DNA of 14,789 bases, taken from positions 1-14,789 of the forward strand of contig JAUVJK010000018.1 of the NCBI GenBank assembly GCA_030592425.1. Direction: 5' to 3'. Within the stretch, counting starts at the first letter, position 1; every line of letters begins with the position of its first letter. Below the pieces are notes generated by a model. The model was not told the origin of the DNA, searched no databases, and worked only from the letters and a program-made list of their open reading frames with translations. The stretch comes from Candidatus Moraniibacteriota bacterium. GTDB taxonomy: Bacteria; Patescibacteriota; Minisyncoccia; Moranbacterales; GCA-2747515. Shown here piece by piece: positions 1 through 6,130 of this stretch. The translations under genes were made by a program, and so were the position numbers.

Positions 1-22
1 AAACTGCACGATGTGCAGTTTT
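1..22 (+). terminator. Rho-independent terminator of an upstream gene outside the window
   Basis: A 9-bp perfect stem (1-9 with 13-21) with a 3-base loop ends in a T-run at 19-22. It probably closes a + strand gene that lies before the window. The window begins at the first base of the stem, so the full structure may be longer. Confidence 0.6.
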
Positions 23-23
23 A

Positions 24-32
24 TGATATACT
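24..32 (+). promoter_or_regulatory. Extended -10 promoter for the pilin cluster
   Basis: The sequence TGATATACT at 24-32 matches an extended -10 element (TGn followed by TATACT). No good -35 hexamer lies 16-18 bases upstream, where the terminator stem sits. It would start transcription near position 39, about 27 bases before the first pilin-like gene. This is inferred from the motif alone. Confidence 0.4.
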
Positions 33-65
33 AGAATAGTAATATAAATAAATTAAAGAATTCTT

Positions 66-437
66 ATGAAAAAAATTATTTTTGGATTATGTGCGGTCGT
101 TTTGTTTCTTGTGCCACAAATTTCGCAGGCTGATGGGTATAGCAATGCAGATGTGCGGAACCAAGCAGAGTTTGCAGATGCCGTTATTCCAGATGGTAGC
201 ACTGATGCTCTTTCAGATACGTTGTTAACGGCTACGAATTATGTCCTCGGATTCCTCGCAGCGCTCGCGATCCTCGTGATCGTGATCTCAGGGATCATGT
301 ATATCACAGCGAGTGGAGATCAAGAGCGTGTTGATAATGCAAAGAAGTGGCTCCTCTATGCGATCATTGGCTTAGTGGTTGCACTACTTGCTTTTGTGAT
401 CGTTTATGCTGTGAGTGAAATGCTCGGCGCTGGATAA
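66..437 (+). CDS. Secreted two-helix pilin-like protein (VirB2/TrbC-like), paralog 1
   Basis: This 123-residue protein has a Sec-type signal peptide (residues 1-22, MKK start, likely cleavage after ISQA). A polar segment follows to about residue 55. Then come two membrane helices (about 56-80 and 95-117) joined by a short charged loop. The loop carries GIMYITASGDQER at 76-88 and then AKK. This is the layout of VirB2/TrbC-type pilin subunits, which insert in the inner membrane and can be polymerised by a type IV secretion or pilus machine. It is the first of four related genes in a row, with no assembly ATPase or other secretion gene in the window. No cysteine remains after signal removal. Family placement comes from topology and motif, and the function is inferred. 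Confidence 0.8.
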   Translation: MKKIIFGLCAVVLFLVPQISQADGYSNADVRNQAEFADAVIPDGSTDALSDTLLTATNYVLGFLAALAILVIVISGIMYITASGDQERVDNAKKWLLYAIIGLVVALLAFVIVYAVSEMLGAG

Positions 438-516
438 TAGTTGGTTACTTTTTATTTCTTATCGTTTGGATTAAGATAAAAACATGAAATAACAAAGAAG
501 TTCTTATTTTATCGTT

Positions 517-888
517 ATGAGTATTATTACGTTTGTAATGTTCACACTTCCTGGAATGAGTAATGCAGCAGTAACCTGTCCAGATCATACGGTGCCGAAA
601 GCAGGAATTTGTGTACCAAAGAGCGATGACACACGTTTCCATTTGAGCGATGCCGACGTAAGTAATACAATTTACAACGTTGCAGAAACGCTCCTTGCTT
701 TTTTGGCAGCTCTCTCCGTCTTGGTGATCGCGATTGCGGGGATCATGTATATCACATCAACGGGTGATGAGACTCGTATTGATAATGCAAAGAAATGGTT
801 GTTGTATGCAATTATCGGATTGGTGATCGCATTGGTATCTTATCTGATCGTTTATGCTGTAGGGCAGATGCTTGGCGTGACAAGTTAG
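517..888 (+). CDS. Secreted two-helix pilin-like protein, paralog 2 (abnormal N-terminus)
   Basis: From ATG517 this gives 123 residues with the same architecture as its upstream neighbour. A hydrophobic leader runs to SNA (residue 17). The mature N-terminus carries a Cys pair (C21, C32), and two membrane helices surround GIMYITSTGDETR at 75-87. Fifteen residues of the second helix region (DNAKKWLLYAIIGLV) are identical to paralog 1 but use different synonymous codons, so the protein is under selection. The leader has no positive charge from this start. An ATG at 484 lies in the same frame with a Shine-Dalgarno-poor context, but its third codon is TAA. Replacing that codon would restore a normal signal peptide. 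The gene starts 79 bases after paralog 1 and is probably cotranscribed. Confidence 0.75.
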   Translation: MSIITFVMFTLPGMSNAAVTCPDHTVPKAGICVPKSDDTRFHLSDADVSNTIYNVAETLLAFLAALSVLVIAIAGIMYITSTGDETRIDNAKKWLLYAIIGLVIALVSYLIVYAVGQMLGVTS

Positions 889-914
889 TTTTTATTTATT
901 ATGTACGAAAAGAA

Positions 915-1316
915 ATGACAAAAATGAGAGAGATAAAATTGAAGATGATCGTCTTCTTACTTGCCGGCTCTGGATTTGCTCTACAAGCAAATGCCATTGA
1001 CTGCCCAACTGGTACGGATGAAGAAGGTTCGACTGGTGTCTGTGTGCCAACGACAACACAGACTGGTTTGAGTAATATGGAAATTGGTGCTCTTATGCTC
1101 AATATCGCTAACTGGCTTTTGGGTTTCGTGGCAGCACTGGCAATCGTGATGATCATCATCGCGGGGATCATGTATATCACATCTGCGGGTGATGAAGAGC
1201 GATCCAAAACTGCACAGAAAATACTCACATGGGCGATTGTCGGTCTTGTGATCGCAATTCTTTCATGGGTCATTGTCAAAATGATCAGTGTCATATTTGG
1301 TGCAGGTCCAGCATAA
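915..1316 (+). CDS. Secreted two-helix pilin-like protein, paralog 3
   Basis: I chose ATG915 (133 residues); ATG924 is an equally possible start. Translation further upstream would overlap paralog 2 and give no signal peptide. The signal peptide has a basic n-region and ends near QANA (residue 27). The mature start holds a Cys pair (C30, C43) in the pattern CP...GVCVP, like paralog 2. Two membrane helices flank GIMYITSAGDEER at 84-96. Spacing to the neighbours is 26 and 20 bases, consistent with one operon. The likely role is a membrane-stored pilin or pseudopilin-like subunit. This is inferred from similarity within the cluster. Confidence 0.8.
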   Translation: MTKMREIKLKMIVFLLAGSGFALQANAIDCPTGTDEEGSTGVCVPTTTQTGLSNMEIGALMLNIANWLLGFVAALAIVMIIIAGIMYITSAGDEERSKTAQKILTWAIVGLVIAILSWVIVKMISVIFGAGPA

Positions 1317-1336
1317 TAAATAATAGATCAAAAAAA

Positions 1337-1948
1337 ATGAAAAAAATACTTATCATCGTATCTTTTATCTTTATATCTGGATTTATTGTGTCTCAGGTCT
1401 CAGCAGATACGCCGACTGACCCTCTGACACCTACAGAGTTCACAAATCCACTGAATTTTGATACAGTCGAGGGAGTCCTCGGTTCTGTCCTCACAACTGT
1501 GCAGGGAATCGTGGCAATTCTTGCGGTTGTCTTTCTTGTGATCGGTGGCATCCTCTATATCACATCGGCGGGTGATGAGAAGCGCATGACGCTTGCAAAG
1601 GGTGCAATTCTTGCTGCGGTGATCGGATTTGCTTTGGCAATTGCTGCGCCGTCATTTCTCAAAGAGATCTATGAAGCTCTCGGTACTACTGATACTGTGC
1701 CAGATCCAGGTGGTCTGCGCCTCTCGGCGATTGCGCTTAATATTCTTGATCTCCTTTTGAGTTTTGTAGGAATCCTTGCGGTGATCATGCTTGTTGTTGG
1801 CGGGATCATGTATATCACTGCTGCCGGTGAAGAGAGTCGCACAGAAACAGCAAAGAAGATCGTAACGTATGCGATCATTGGTCTCGGTGTCGCGATCACA
1901 GCATTGATCATCGTGACGGCGATCACAAAGCTCATTACCCCAGCGTAA
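1337..1948 (+). CDS. Double-domain pilin-like protein (two fused copies), paralog 4
   Basis: ATG1337 gives 203 residues starting with a clean signal peptide (MKKILI..., cleavage near VSA, residue 23). An upstream in-frame ATG at 1229 lies inside paralog 3 and would bury the signal peptide. Two complete pilin-like domains follow. The first has GILYITSAGDEKR at 71-83 and the second has GIMYITAAGEESR at 156-168, 85 residues apart, each with a helix before and after. A short PDPGG linker near 122-126 separates them. Four membrane helices are expected after signal cleavage. A fused double subunit would be unusual for a polymerising pilin, so it might be a cap, adaptor or locked dimer. That role is speculation. 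A strong terminator follows it. Confidence 0.8.
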   Translation: MKKILIIVSFIFISGFIVSQVSADTPTDPLTPTEFTNPLNFDTVEGVLGSVLTTVQGIVAILAVVFLVIGGILYITSAGDEKRMTLAKGAILAAVIGFALAIAAPSFLKEIYEALGTTDTVPDPGGLRLSAIALNILDLLLSFVGILAVIMLVVGGIMYITAAGEESRTETAKKIVTYAIIGLGVAITALIIVTAITKLITPA

Positions 1949-1987
1949 AATAGACTAATATTTACCAACATATCATTTAATAGAAAG

Positions 1988-2013
1988 GTTGCGAGGAGAG
2001 TCGCAACTTTTTT
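1988..2013 (+). terminator. Rho-independent terminator of the pilin cluster
   Basis: A 7-bp stem GTTGCGA/TCGCAAC (1988-1994 with 2001-2007), with a 6-base loop, is followed by six T residues (2008-2013). It lies 40 bases after the stop of the last pilin-like gene. Confidence 0.85.
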
Positions 2014-2017
2014 GTAT

Positions 2018-2053
2018 AAAAAAAGAGCAAATCACATCCTTGTGTGTTTGCTC
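2018..2053 (-). terminator. Rho-independent terminator of the minus-strand membrane operon
   Basis: On the minus strand, GAGCAAA/TTTGCTC (2047-2053 with 2025-2031) encloses an inner CACA/TGTG pairing and is followed by seven T residues (complement of A 2018-2024). It lies just past the stop codon at 2059. The opposing plus-strand terminator ends 5 bases away, so the two operons converge on paired terminators. Confidence 0.8.
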
Positions 2054-2058
2054 TGTGG

Positions 2059-3447
2059 TTACATTTTCTTAATAATTACACGATACGTGCCACGACTTTT
2101 TGTGTAGTATTGTGAATCATTTTGTGGAACATTTGAATCAATGCGGATACCCGTCTTCCCCGCAAAAGAGAGACTTTGGTTGGTATCAAGATAATATTTT
2201 TCTGGCCCCTTCCAAATAATAGCTGCTCCCCATGGATTAGACGGACTTAAGGGTGTAGAGTCATACCACTTTGTGTTATTGAACTTTAGTCGTCGTCCAT
2301 CACTGAGGATTGTGGCATAACCAGTGCCACTTGCATCATTACTTGAGTATTGCTTTCTAATGCCATCGATAAACAAGCGATAACTGACTCCGGATTTTCC
2401 TGTGAATGAGATGGGTGTGCCACCTTTCTGTGGGCGTACTTGTTGATCAAATACGACACCATTACCAAAGTCAAATTCATCCCAATTTGTAATCACGTAC
2501 CATCCTCCAATAATGATAACAGCAGAGATTACGATTACGAGAAGTGATGACCGACCTCTTCTTGAGAAGAGACTGATCAAGACAATAATTCCTATGAGGA
2601 GAAACCCCCAAAAGAATTTTTGCTCACTAGAGGCATTTGCAATCTTTGTGCTCATTTTTTGTGCAGACTTATGACTTCGAGGATTGCCCATATGCTCCTT
2701 GTACGTAGCAATAGCTTTATCCGAAAGGCCATACGTTGCAGCTTTCTCAATGACTTCACTCGAAGTTAGTCCTGTACGATCAACAATCATTTCGATTGTT
2801 GACAGAGCATCGTCACTGCGTTTATCAAGAATATCAGAATCTTTCTTTGATATGCGCGCAGCTGTTCCGTCAGTATCATTTTGAAGGGAAATGTATTCCT
2901 CAAATACTTGATAGGATATCGATGGCCAGAATGTTTGCAATCCAGCAACGGCAATAATACCAATGAGAAGGATCGCAATGAAACTGCCTTTGATACCAGC
3001 TTTCTGCAAGTATCCATAGGACAGGCCAATGATCGCAAAGAAGCCAATTGCCAGAATCGCAAAGAGTACCATTATATCATCTGTAGCAAAACGTACTGCA
3101 ACAGTGATAAGGTTTAGTCCCAATGATACAAATAGCATCGTATTGAAGAATCGCATCACCGTGCTAAGAGCTTGACCTGGCTCAAAGGTATTTCCATCGC
3201 CTGTCAATATCCCTCGTGCACTTGCTGCTATCAATGCTCCTATAACATTGAGCACGTTATATGACAGCACAAGTAAAACTAGGAAAAGGCTAACTGCCCA
3301 GAAGTAACTCCCATTCCAAATGCCCTCAATGGCAAGCCACTGAAAGACTATGAGAAATGCTGTGATCATGTAGTTGTATGCTACGAATTGTATGGCTTGA
3401 CGCGTATTTGCGTTGCCAAAGATCAGTGAGTTTAACAGGTTATTCAT
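2059..3447 (-). CDS. Multi-pass membrane protein of unknown function with a beta-rich C-terminal domain
   Basis: I do not recognise this family. From the ATG at 3447 it is 462 residues. That start has a good ribosome-binding site (GGAGAG, 6 bases spacing), so I prefer it over the ATG at 3474, which overlaps the upstream gene. About five membrane helices fall between residues 24 and 173. A polar, probably helical stretch covers 175-278. Two more helices lie at about 279-295 and 301-320. The final 140 residues are polar and rich in Gly, aromatics and short beta-like segments, with similar ISFTGKSGVSYRL and LSFAGKTGIRI elements that suggest an internal repeat. The gene begins 13 bases after the upstream gene's stop, so the two proteins are probably cotranscribed and may work together at the membrane. 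Confidence 0.75.
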   Translation of the reverse strand: MNNLLNSLIFGNANTRQAIQFVAYNYMITAFLIVFQWLAIEGIWNGSYFWAVSLFLVLLVLSYNVLNVIGALIAASARGILTGDGNTFEPGQALSTVMRFFNTMLFVSLGLNLITVAVRFATDDIMVLFAILAIGFFAIIGLSYGYLQKAGIKGSFIAILLIGIIAVAGLQTFWPSISYQVFEEYISLQNDTDGTAARISKKDSDILDKRSDDALSTIEMIVDRTGLTSSEVIEKAATYGLSDKAIATYKEHMGNPRSHKSAQKMSTKIANASSEQKFFWGFLLIGIIVLISLFSRRGRSSLLVIVISAVIIIGGWYVITNWDEFDFGNGVVFDQQVRPQKGGTPISFTGKSGVSYRLFIDGIRKQYSSNDASGTGYATILSDGRRLKFNNTKWYDSTPLSPSNPWGAAIIWKGPEKYYLDTNQSLSFAGKTGIRIDSNVPQNDSQYYTKSRGTYRVIIKKM

Positions 3448-3460
3448 TTTTCTCTCTCCG

Positions 3461-4162
3461 TTAGAGCGCTGCATAGATGATTAGCGCAATCAAAATGAAA
3501 AAGGTGATGTAAACGCCTTTTTGAGATGTCTTTGGAACCAGTGTTGATTGTTGCTGATAGTCTGTGTGGCGCTTGTAGAGATCTGTTCCAGGAATACGAT
3601 TTTGCCGCATATAGGAAACAACGGCATCGATATCGTTCTTTCGAGGTCTGTAGATTTCCAGGAGGCTATGCAGGCATCCAACTTGTTCATCAATGGAAGG
3701 ACTGTTTCTGCGCATAATATCTTTGCGCTCAACGATCTTCTTGCCATTTTTTTCTGATGTTGTGATCCGTTGTCCCGCTTTCTCCTTTGTTTCAGGAGAG
3801 AATTTTTGATTGCAAACATACGTCCGAAAGGTTGTTTGTTGTTGTCTACCAAAAATTTTTGTACGTGAACTTCCAGGCCCGGTGTAATTCGTGAAAAATA
3901 GCTCTTCCTCGATCTTATACACCAGTTTACGATCGTTGTCAGTTAGGCGATTGAGAATCACAATGAAAGCAACGTCTTCTTTATTGCTCATAAATGCTTT
4001 CAGTGCTCCAATACCTTTTTGCGTGACAGTCTTTGTTGCAGTCGCAACTCCACTGCCACCAGCTAGATCACTAATAGTGTCGTAATGTGAATACATATTA
4101 AAGAGTGATCCTGCTGATTCGCTTAAACGACTCAATAAGCTTTGTTTCTTTGCTGTAGTCAT
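3461..4162 (-). CDS. Tail-anchored protein of unknown function
   Basis: I do not recognise this 233-residue protein. I chose ATG4162 because an AGGTGA ribosome-binding site lies 5 bases upstream. A GTG at 4171 is in frame but overlaps that site. The N-terminal 60 residues are Ser/Gly/Thr-rich. The centre (60-190) is basic and polar with two Cys (C117, C163). The last 18 residues form one hydrophobic helix (216-233) that reaches the C-terminus, as in tail-anchored proteins with a cytoplasmic body. It is the first gene of a two-gene operon, downstream of a strong promoter and a leader of about 115 bases. Its partner is a multi-pass membrane protein. Confidence 0.75.
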   Translation of the reverse strand: MTTAKKQSLLSRLSESAGSLFNMYSHYDTISDLAGGSGVATATKTVTQKGIGALKAFMSNKEDVAFIVILNRLTDNDRKLVYKIEEELFFTNYTGPGSSRTKIFGRQQQTTFRTYVCNQKFSPETKEKAGQRITTSEKNGKKIVERKDIMRRNSPSIDEQVGCLHSLLEIYRPRKNDIDAVVSYMRQNRIPGTDLYKRHTDYQQQSTLVPKTSQKGVYITFFILIALIIYAAL

Positions 4163-4183
4163 TTTGTTCACCTATATTGTAAA

Positions 4184-4203
4184 AGGACTTCCGAAGAAGT
4201 CTT
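4184..4203 (-). promoter_or_regulatory. UUCG-loop hairpin in the membrane operon leader
   Basis: Read on the minus strand, GACTTC-TTCG-GAAGTC (4186-4201, extendable by two pairs) forms a stem closed C(UUCG)G, a highly stable RNA tetraloop. It sits about 11 bases before the ribosome-binding site of the first gene, with CTTTT after the stem. It could be a weak attenuator or a stabilising element. No function can be read from sequence alone. Confidence 0.55.
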
Positions 4204-4284
4204 GTTAAGGGTACTCTTTCGTGTGAAAAAGTAATTAAAAAACTTCTGTTACTGTCCTACCACGAGGGAAGAAGGTAACATTGA

Positions 4285-4313
4285 ATACTAGCATAAAAAA
4301 GACTTTTTGTCAA
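4285..4313 (-). promoter_or_regulatory. Sigma70-type promoter for the membrane operon
   Basis: On the minus strand, TTGACA (4308-4313) is a perfect -35 hexamer. TAGTAT (4285-4290) is a good -10, separated by exactly 17 bases and preceded by TGC (extended -10). The start site should fall near 4278, giving a leader of about 115 nt to the ATG at 4162. Confidence 0.8.
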
Positions 4314-4355
4314 TGCCTGAAAAAAGACTGGAAAATTGAGACTACAGGTCTGATA

Positions 4356-4384
4356 TTGACCTATTTTGTAGATAATGCTATAGT
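4356..4384 (+). promoter_or_regulatory. Sigma70-type promoter for the nusA operon
   Basis: TTGACC (4356-4361) and TATAGT (4379-4384) are separated by 17 bases, with TGC in front of the -10. Transcription should start near 4391. The mRNA leader before nusA would be about 310 nt and would contain the whole tandem repeat array. The promoter is back-to-back with the minus-strand promoter at 4285-4313, about 45 bases away. Confidence 0.7.
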
Positions 4385-4424
4385 GGTCATATTGAAGGAA
4401 GGGGCTGATTCGCTGGTATATGCC

Positions 4425-4465
4425 GTGCGGATTTTTTTTACCCCGCACCGCTAAAGGGTGCAGGG
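4425..4465 (+). promoter_or_regulatory. Two mutually exclusive hairpins in the nusA leader
   Basis: GTGCGG (4425-4430) can pair with CCGCAC (4443-4448) around a loop that contains eight T residues. The same downstream arm (4441-4449) can instead pair with GGTGC-A-GGG at 4457-4465, which is the start of the first tandem repeat, with one internal mismatch. A very short reading frame (ATG4420, 19 codons, TGA at 4477) spans both structures. The layout resembles an attenuator, but no terminator is evident and no ribosome-binding site is well placed. Confidence 0.4.
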
Positions 4466-4670
4466 TTAAAACCCCTTGACATCACAGAGGGTGCAGGGTT
4501 AAAACCCCTTGACATCACAGAGGGTGCAGGGTTAAAACCCCTTGACATCATAGAGAATACAGGGTTAAAACTCCTTGACATCATAGAGAATACAGGGTTA
4601 AAACCCCTTGACATCACAGAGAATGCAGGGTTAAAACCCTTGTGCCACGTTGAATACAGGGTAAAGCCCT
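4456..4670 (+). repeat. 33-bp tandem repeat array upstream of nusA (about seven units)
   Basis: Five full 33-bp units begin at 4456, 4489, 4522, 4555 and 4588. A diverged unit starts at 4621 and a remnant at 4652. Each full unit has an inverted-repeat core (AGGGTTAAAACCCCT, arms GGGTT/AACCC; one unit has a base change there) and a TTGACATCA(C/T)AGAG spacer. Units 1-3 start GGGTGC and units 4-6 start GAATAC or GAATGC, so the array has two subtypes. By position it lies wholly inside the predicted nusA leader. The differences between units would change amino acids in the frames that stay open, so the array looks noncoding. Together with 4163-4455 (promoters and hairpins), it accounts for the 539-base gene-free stretch. 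Confidence 0.95.
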
Positions 4671-4701
4671 ATAAATAAGTAAATTATTAAGAACTAGTCT
4701 T

Positions 4702-6084
4702 ATGACAAAAGCAGGAGCAAAAAATCCTTTTGGCGATTTCGCGACAGTAATGGCGCAAATTGCGGAAGAGAAAGGTATTGATAAAGATCGTGTTGTCGAT
4801 ACTGTTGCTGCAGCATTGGCTGCAGCGTACAAGAAAGAGTATGGGAAAAAAGGACAGAATATTCGTGCAGAATTTGACCCTGTTTCTGGGGATATGAAAT
4901 TTTTCCTTGTGAAAGATGTTGTTGATGATACGACACGAGAATTTCCAGTGGAAGGAGAAGAGGAAGAGGACGAAGAGGGAAAAGAAGGAAAAAAGCATCC
5001 AAAAATGGTTTATGCGAGTACTGGTGCACCAGAAGATGAAGAACGCCTAACACGTTACAATAGTGAGCGTGATCTGACAATTGAAGAGGCGAAAAAGATC
5101 AAGAAAGATGCAAAAGTAGATGATGTGATCGAGGAAGAGTTGGAGTCCAAAACTGACTTTGGTCGCGTTGCAGCACAAACGGCAAAGCAAGTGATCATTC
5201 AACGCATCCGCGAAGCAGAGCGTGACGTGATGTTTGATGAATTCAAGAATAAAGAAGGTGAAGTCATCAGCGGAACGATCCAACGCATCGAAGGGCGAAC
5301 AGTCTTTGTTGATATGGGTAAATCTGTTGGTGCACTCTTTCCAGGAGAACAGATCCGTGATGAACATTATCATGTTGGACAACGGCTCAAACTGTATGTG
5401 GCAAAAGTAGAATCAGATCCAAAAGGTCCTGGTGTTACGCTTTCGCGAATACATCCAGAAATGGTACGCAAACTTTTTGAACTCGAGGTGCCGGAGATCT
5501 TTGCGGGTACTGTAGAGATCAAATCAATTGCACGTGAAGCAGGTTCTCGTTCAAAGATCGCTGTTTATACAGAGGAAGAAGGCATTGATCCAATTGGTTC
5601 ATGTGTGGGACAGAAAGGAACGCGTGTACAAGCGGTGATCGATGAAATGGGTGGTGAAAAGGTTGATATTATTGAATGGAGTGATGATATTGAAGAATTC
5701 ATCTCTGCAGCTCTCTCTCCTGCAAAAGTGATCGCAGTTGAGGCTGACGATGAGAAGAAGGTTGCTAAGGCGATCGTGCCAGATGATCAGCTATCACTTG
5801 CAATTGGAAAGCGTGGGCAAAATGTGCGCCTTGCTGTGAAACTTACGAATTACAATATTGATGTGATCTCTGAAACAGCACCAGAAACACAGTCGCTCGC
5901 GAGCGACGTGTCAGAGGAAAACGAGGAAGAAACTCCTGATGACAGTGTAGAAGAAGAGGTTGTCACCAAAGAAGGAGAAGAAAAAGGAGAAAAAATAGCA
6001 TCAGATACATCTGATGTGTCAGAGGAAGAAGTGAAAGACACTGCAGATGAGAAAGAAGATGCTTCAGAGGAAAAGAAACAGTAA
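4702..6084 (+). CDS. nusA: Transcription termination/antitermination factor NusA
   Basis: NusA binds RNA polymerase and nascent RNA and modulates pausing, termination and antitermination. In this 460-residue protein the N-terminal RNAP-binding domain spans about 9-180. It is interrupted by an acidic, low-complexity insert at roughly 82-122. An S1 domain (about 184-250, GEVISGTIQRIEGRTVFVDM) follows. KH1 has GSCVGQKGTR at 299-308 and KH2 has LAIGKRGQNVR at 366-376. The last 70 residues form a Glu/Asp-rich tail with two SDVSEE copies instead of the AR domains of E. coli NusA. No Shine-Dalgarno site precedes ATG4702. It heads an operon with ppa, tig and clpP and follows an unusual repeat-rich leader, where autoregulation is plausible but not shown. 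Confidence 0.95.
   Translation: MTKAGAKNPFGDFATVMAQIAEEKGIDKDRVVDTVAAALAAAYKKEYGKKGQNIRAEFDPVSGDMKFFLVKDVVDDTTREFPVEGEEEEDEEGKEGKKHPKMVYASTGAPEDEERLTRYNSERDLTIEEAKKIKKDAKVDDVIEEELESKTDFGRVAAQTAKQVIIQRIREAERDVMFDEFKNKEGEVISGTIQRIEGRTVFVDMGKSVGALFPGEQIRDEHYHVGQRLKLYVAKVESDPKGPGVTLSRIHPEMVRKLFELEVPEIFAGTVEIKSIAREAGSRSKIAVYTEEEGIDPIGSCVGQKGTRVQAVIDEMGGEKVDIIEWSDDIEEFISAALSPAKVIAVEADDEKKVAKAIVPDDQLSLAIGKRGQNVRLAVKLTNYNIDVISETAPETQSLASDVSEENEEETPDDSVEEEVVTKEGEEKGEKIASDTSDVSEEEVKDTADEKEDASEEKKQ
5892..5907. repeat. 16-bp perfect palindrome inside nusA
   Basis: GTCGCTCGCGAGCGAC is a perfect 16-bp palindrome in the region coding for the start of the acidic NusA tail. It could form a strong mRNA hairpin or be chance. 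No function can be assigned. Confidence 0.9.
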
Positions 6085-6130
6085 TACCTTTTCTATATTC
6101 TCTATTCTAATTATCTAAAATCTAAATAGT

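Noticed and set aside
795..914. Longer N-terminus for paralog 3, from ATG795
   Set aside because: It would overlap paralog 2 by 94 bases and place the signal peptide about 40 residues inside the protein.
4438..4614. A 58-codon minus-strand frame with ATG across the repeats
   Set aside because: It has no ribosome-binding site, its unit-to-unit changes alter amino acids, and it runs against the predicted nusA leader.
4456..4670. CRISPR array
   Set aside because: The units are adjacent with a constant period and there are no unique spacers or cas genes. It is a simple tandem repeat.
4456..4670. REP/RAYT-type palindromic elements
   Set aside because: The GGGTT/AACCC cores, and the AGGGTAAAGCCCT remnant at the end, look like such elements. 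No REP-associated transposase is present and I cannot search the genome for more copies.
4409..4678. A plus-strand frame open through the whole repeat array, encoding 11-residue repeats of the type GAGLKPLDITE
   Set aside because: There is no usable start codon after the stop at 4406. The frame is open because the 33-bp period is a multiple of three. The base changes between units alter amino acids (A/T, T/I, P/L, G/N) and are not synonymous. A one-base deletion in the T8 run would join it to ATG4420, so it deserves a read check, but I do not call it a gene.
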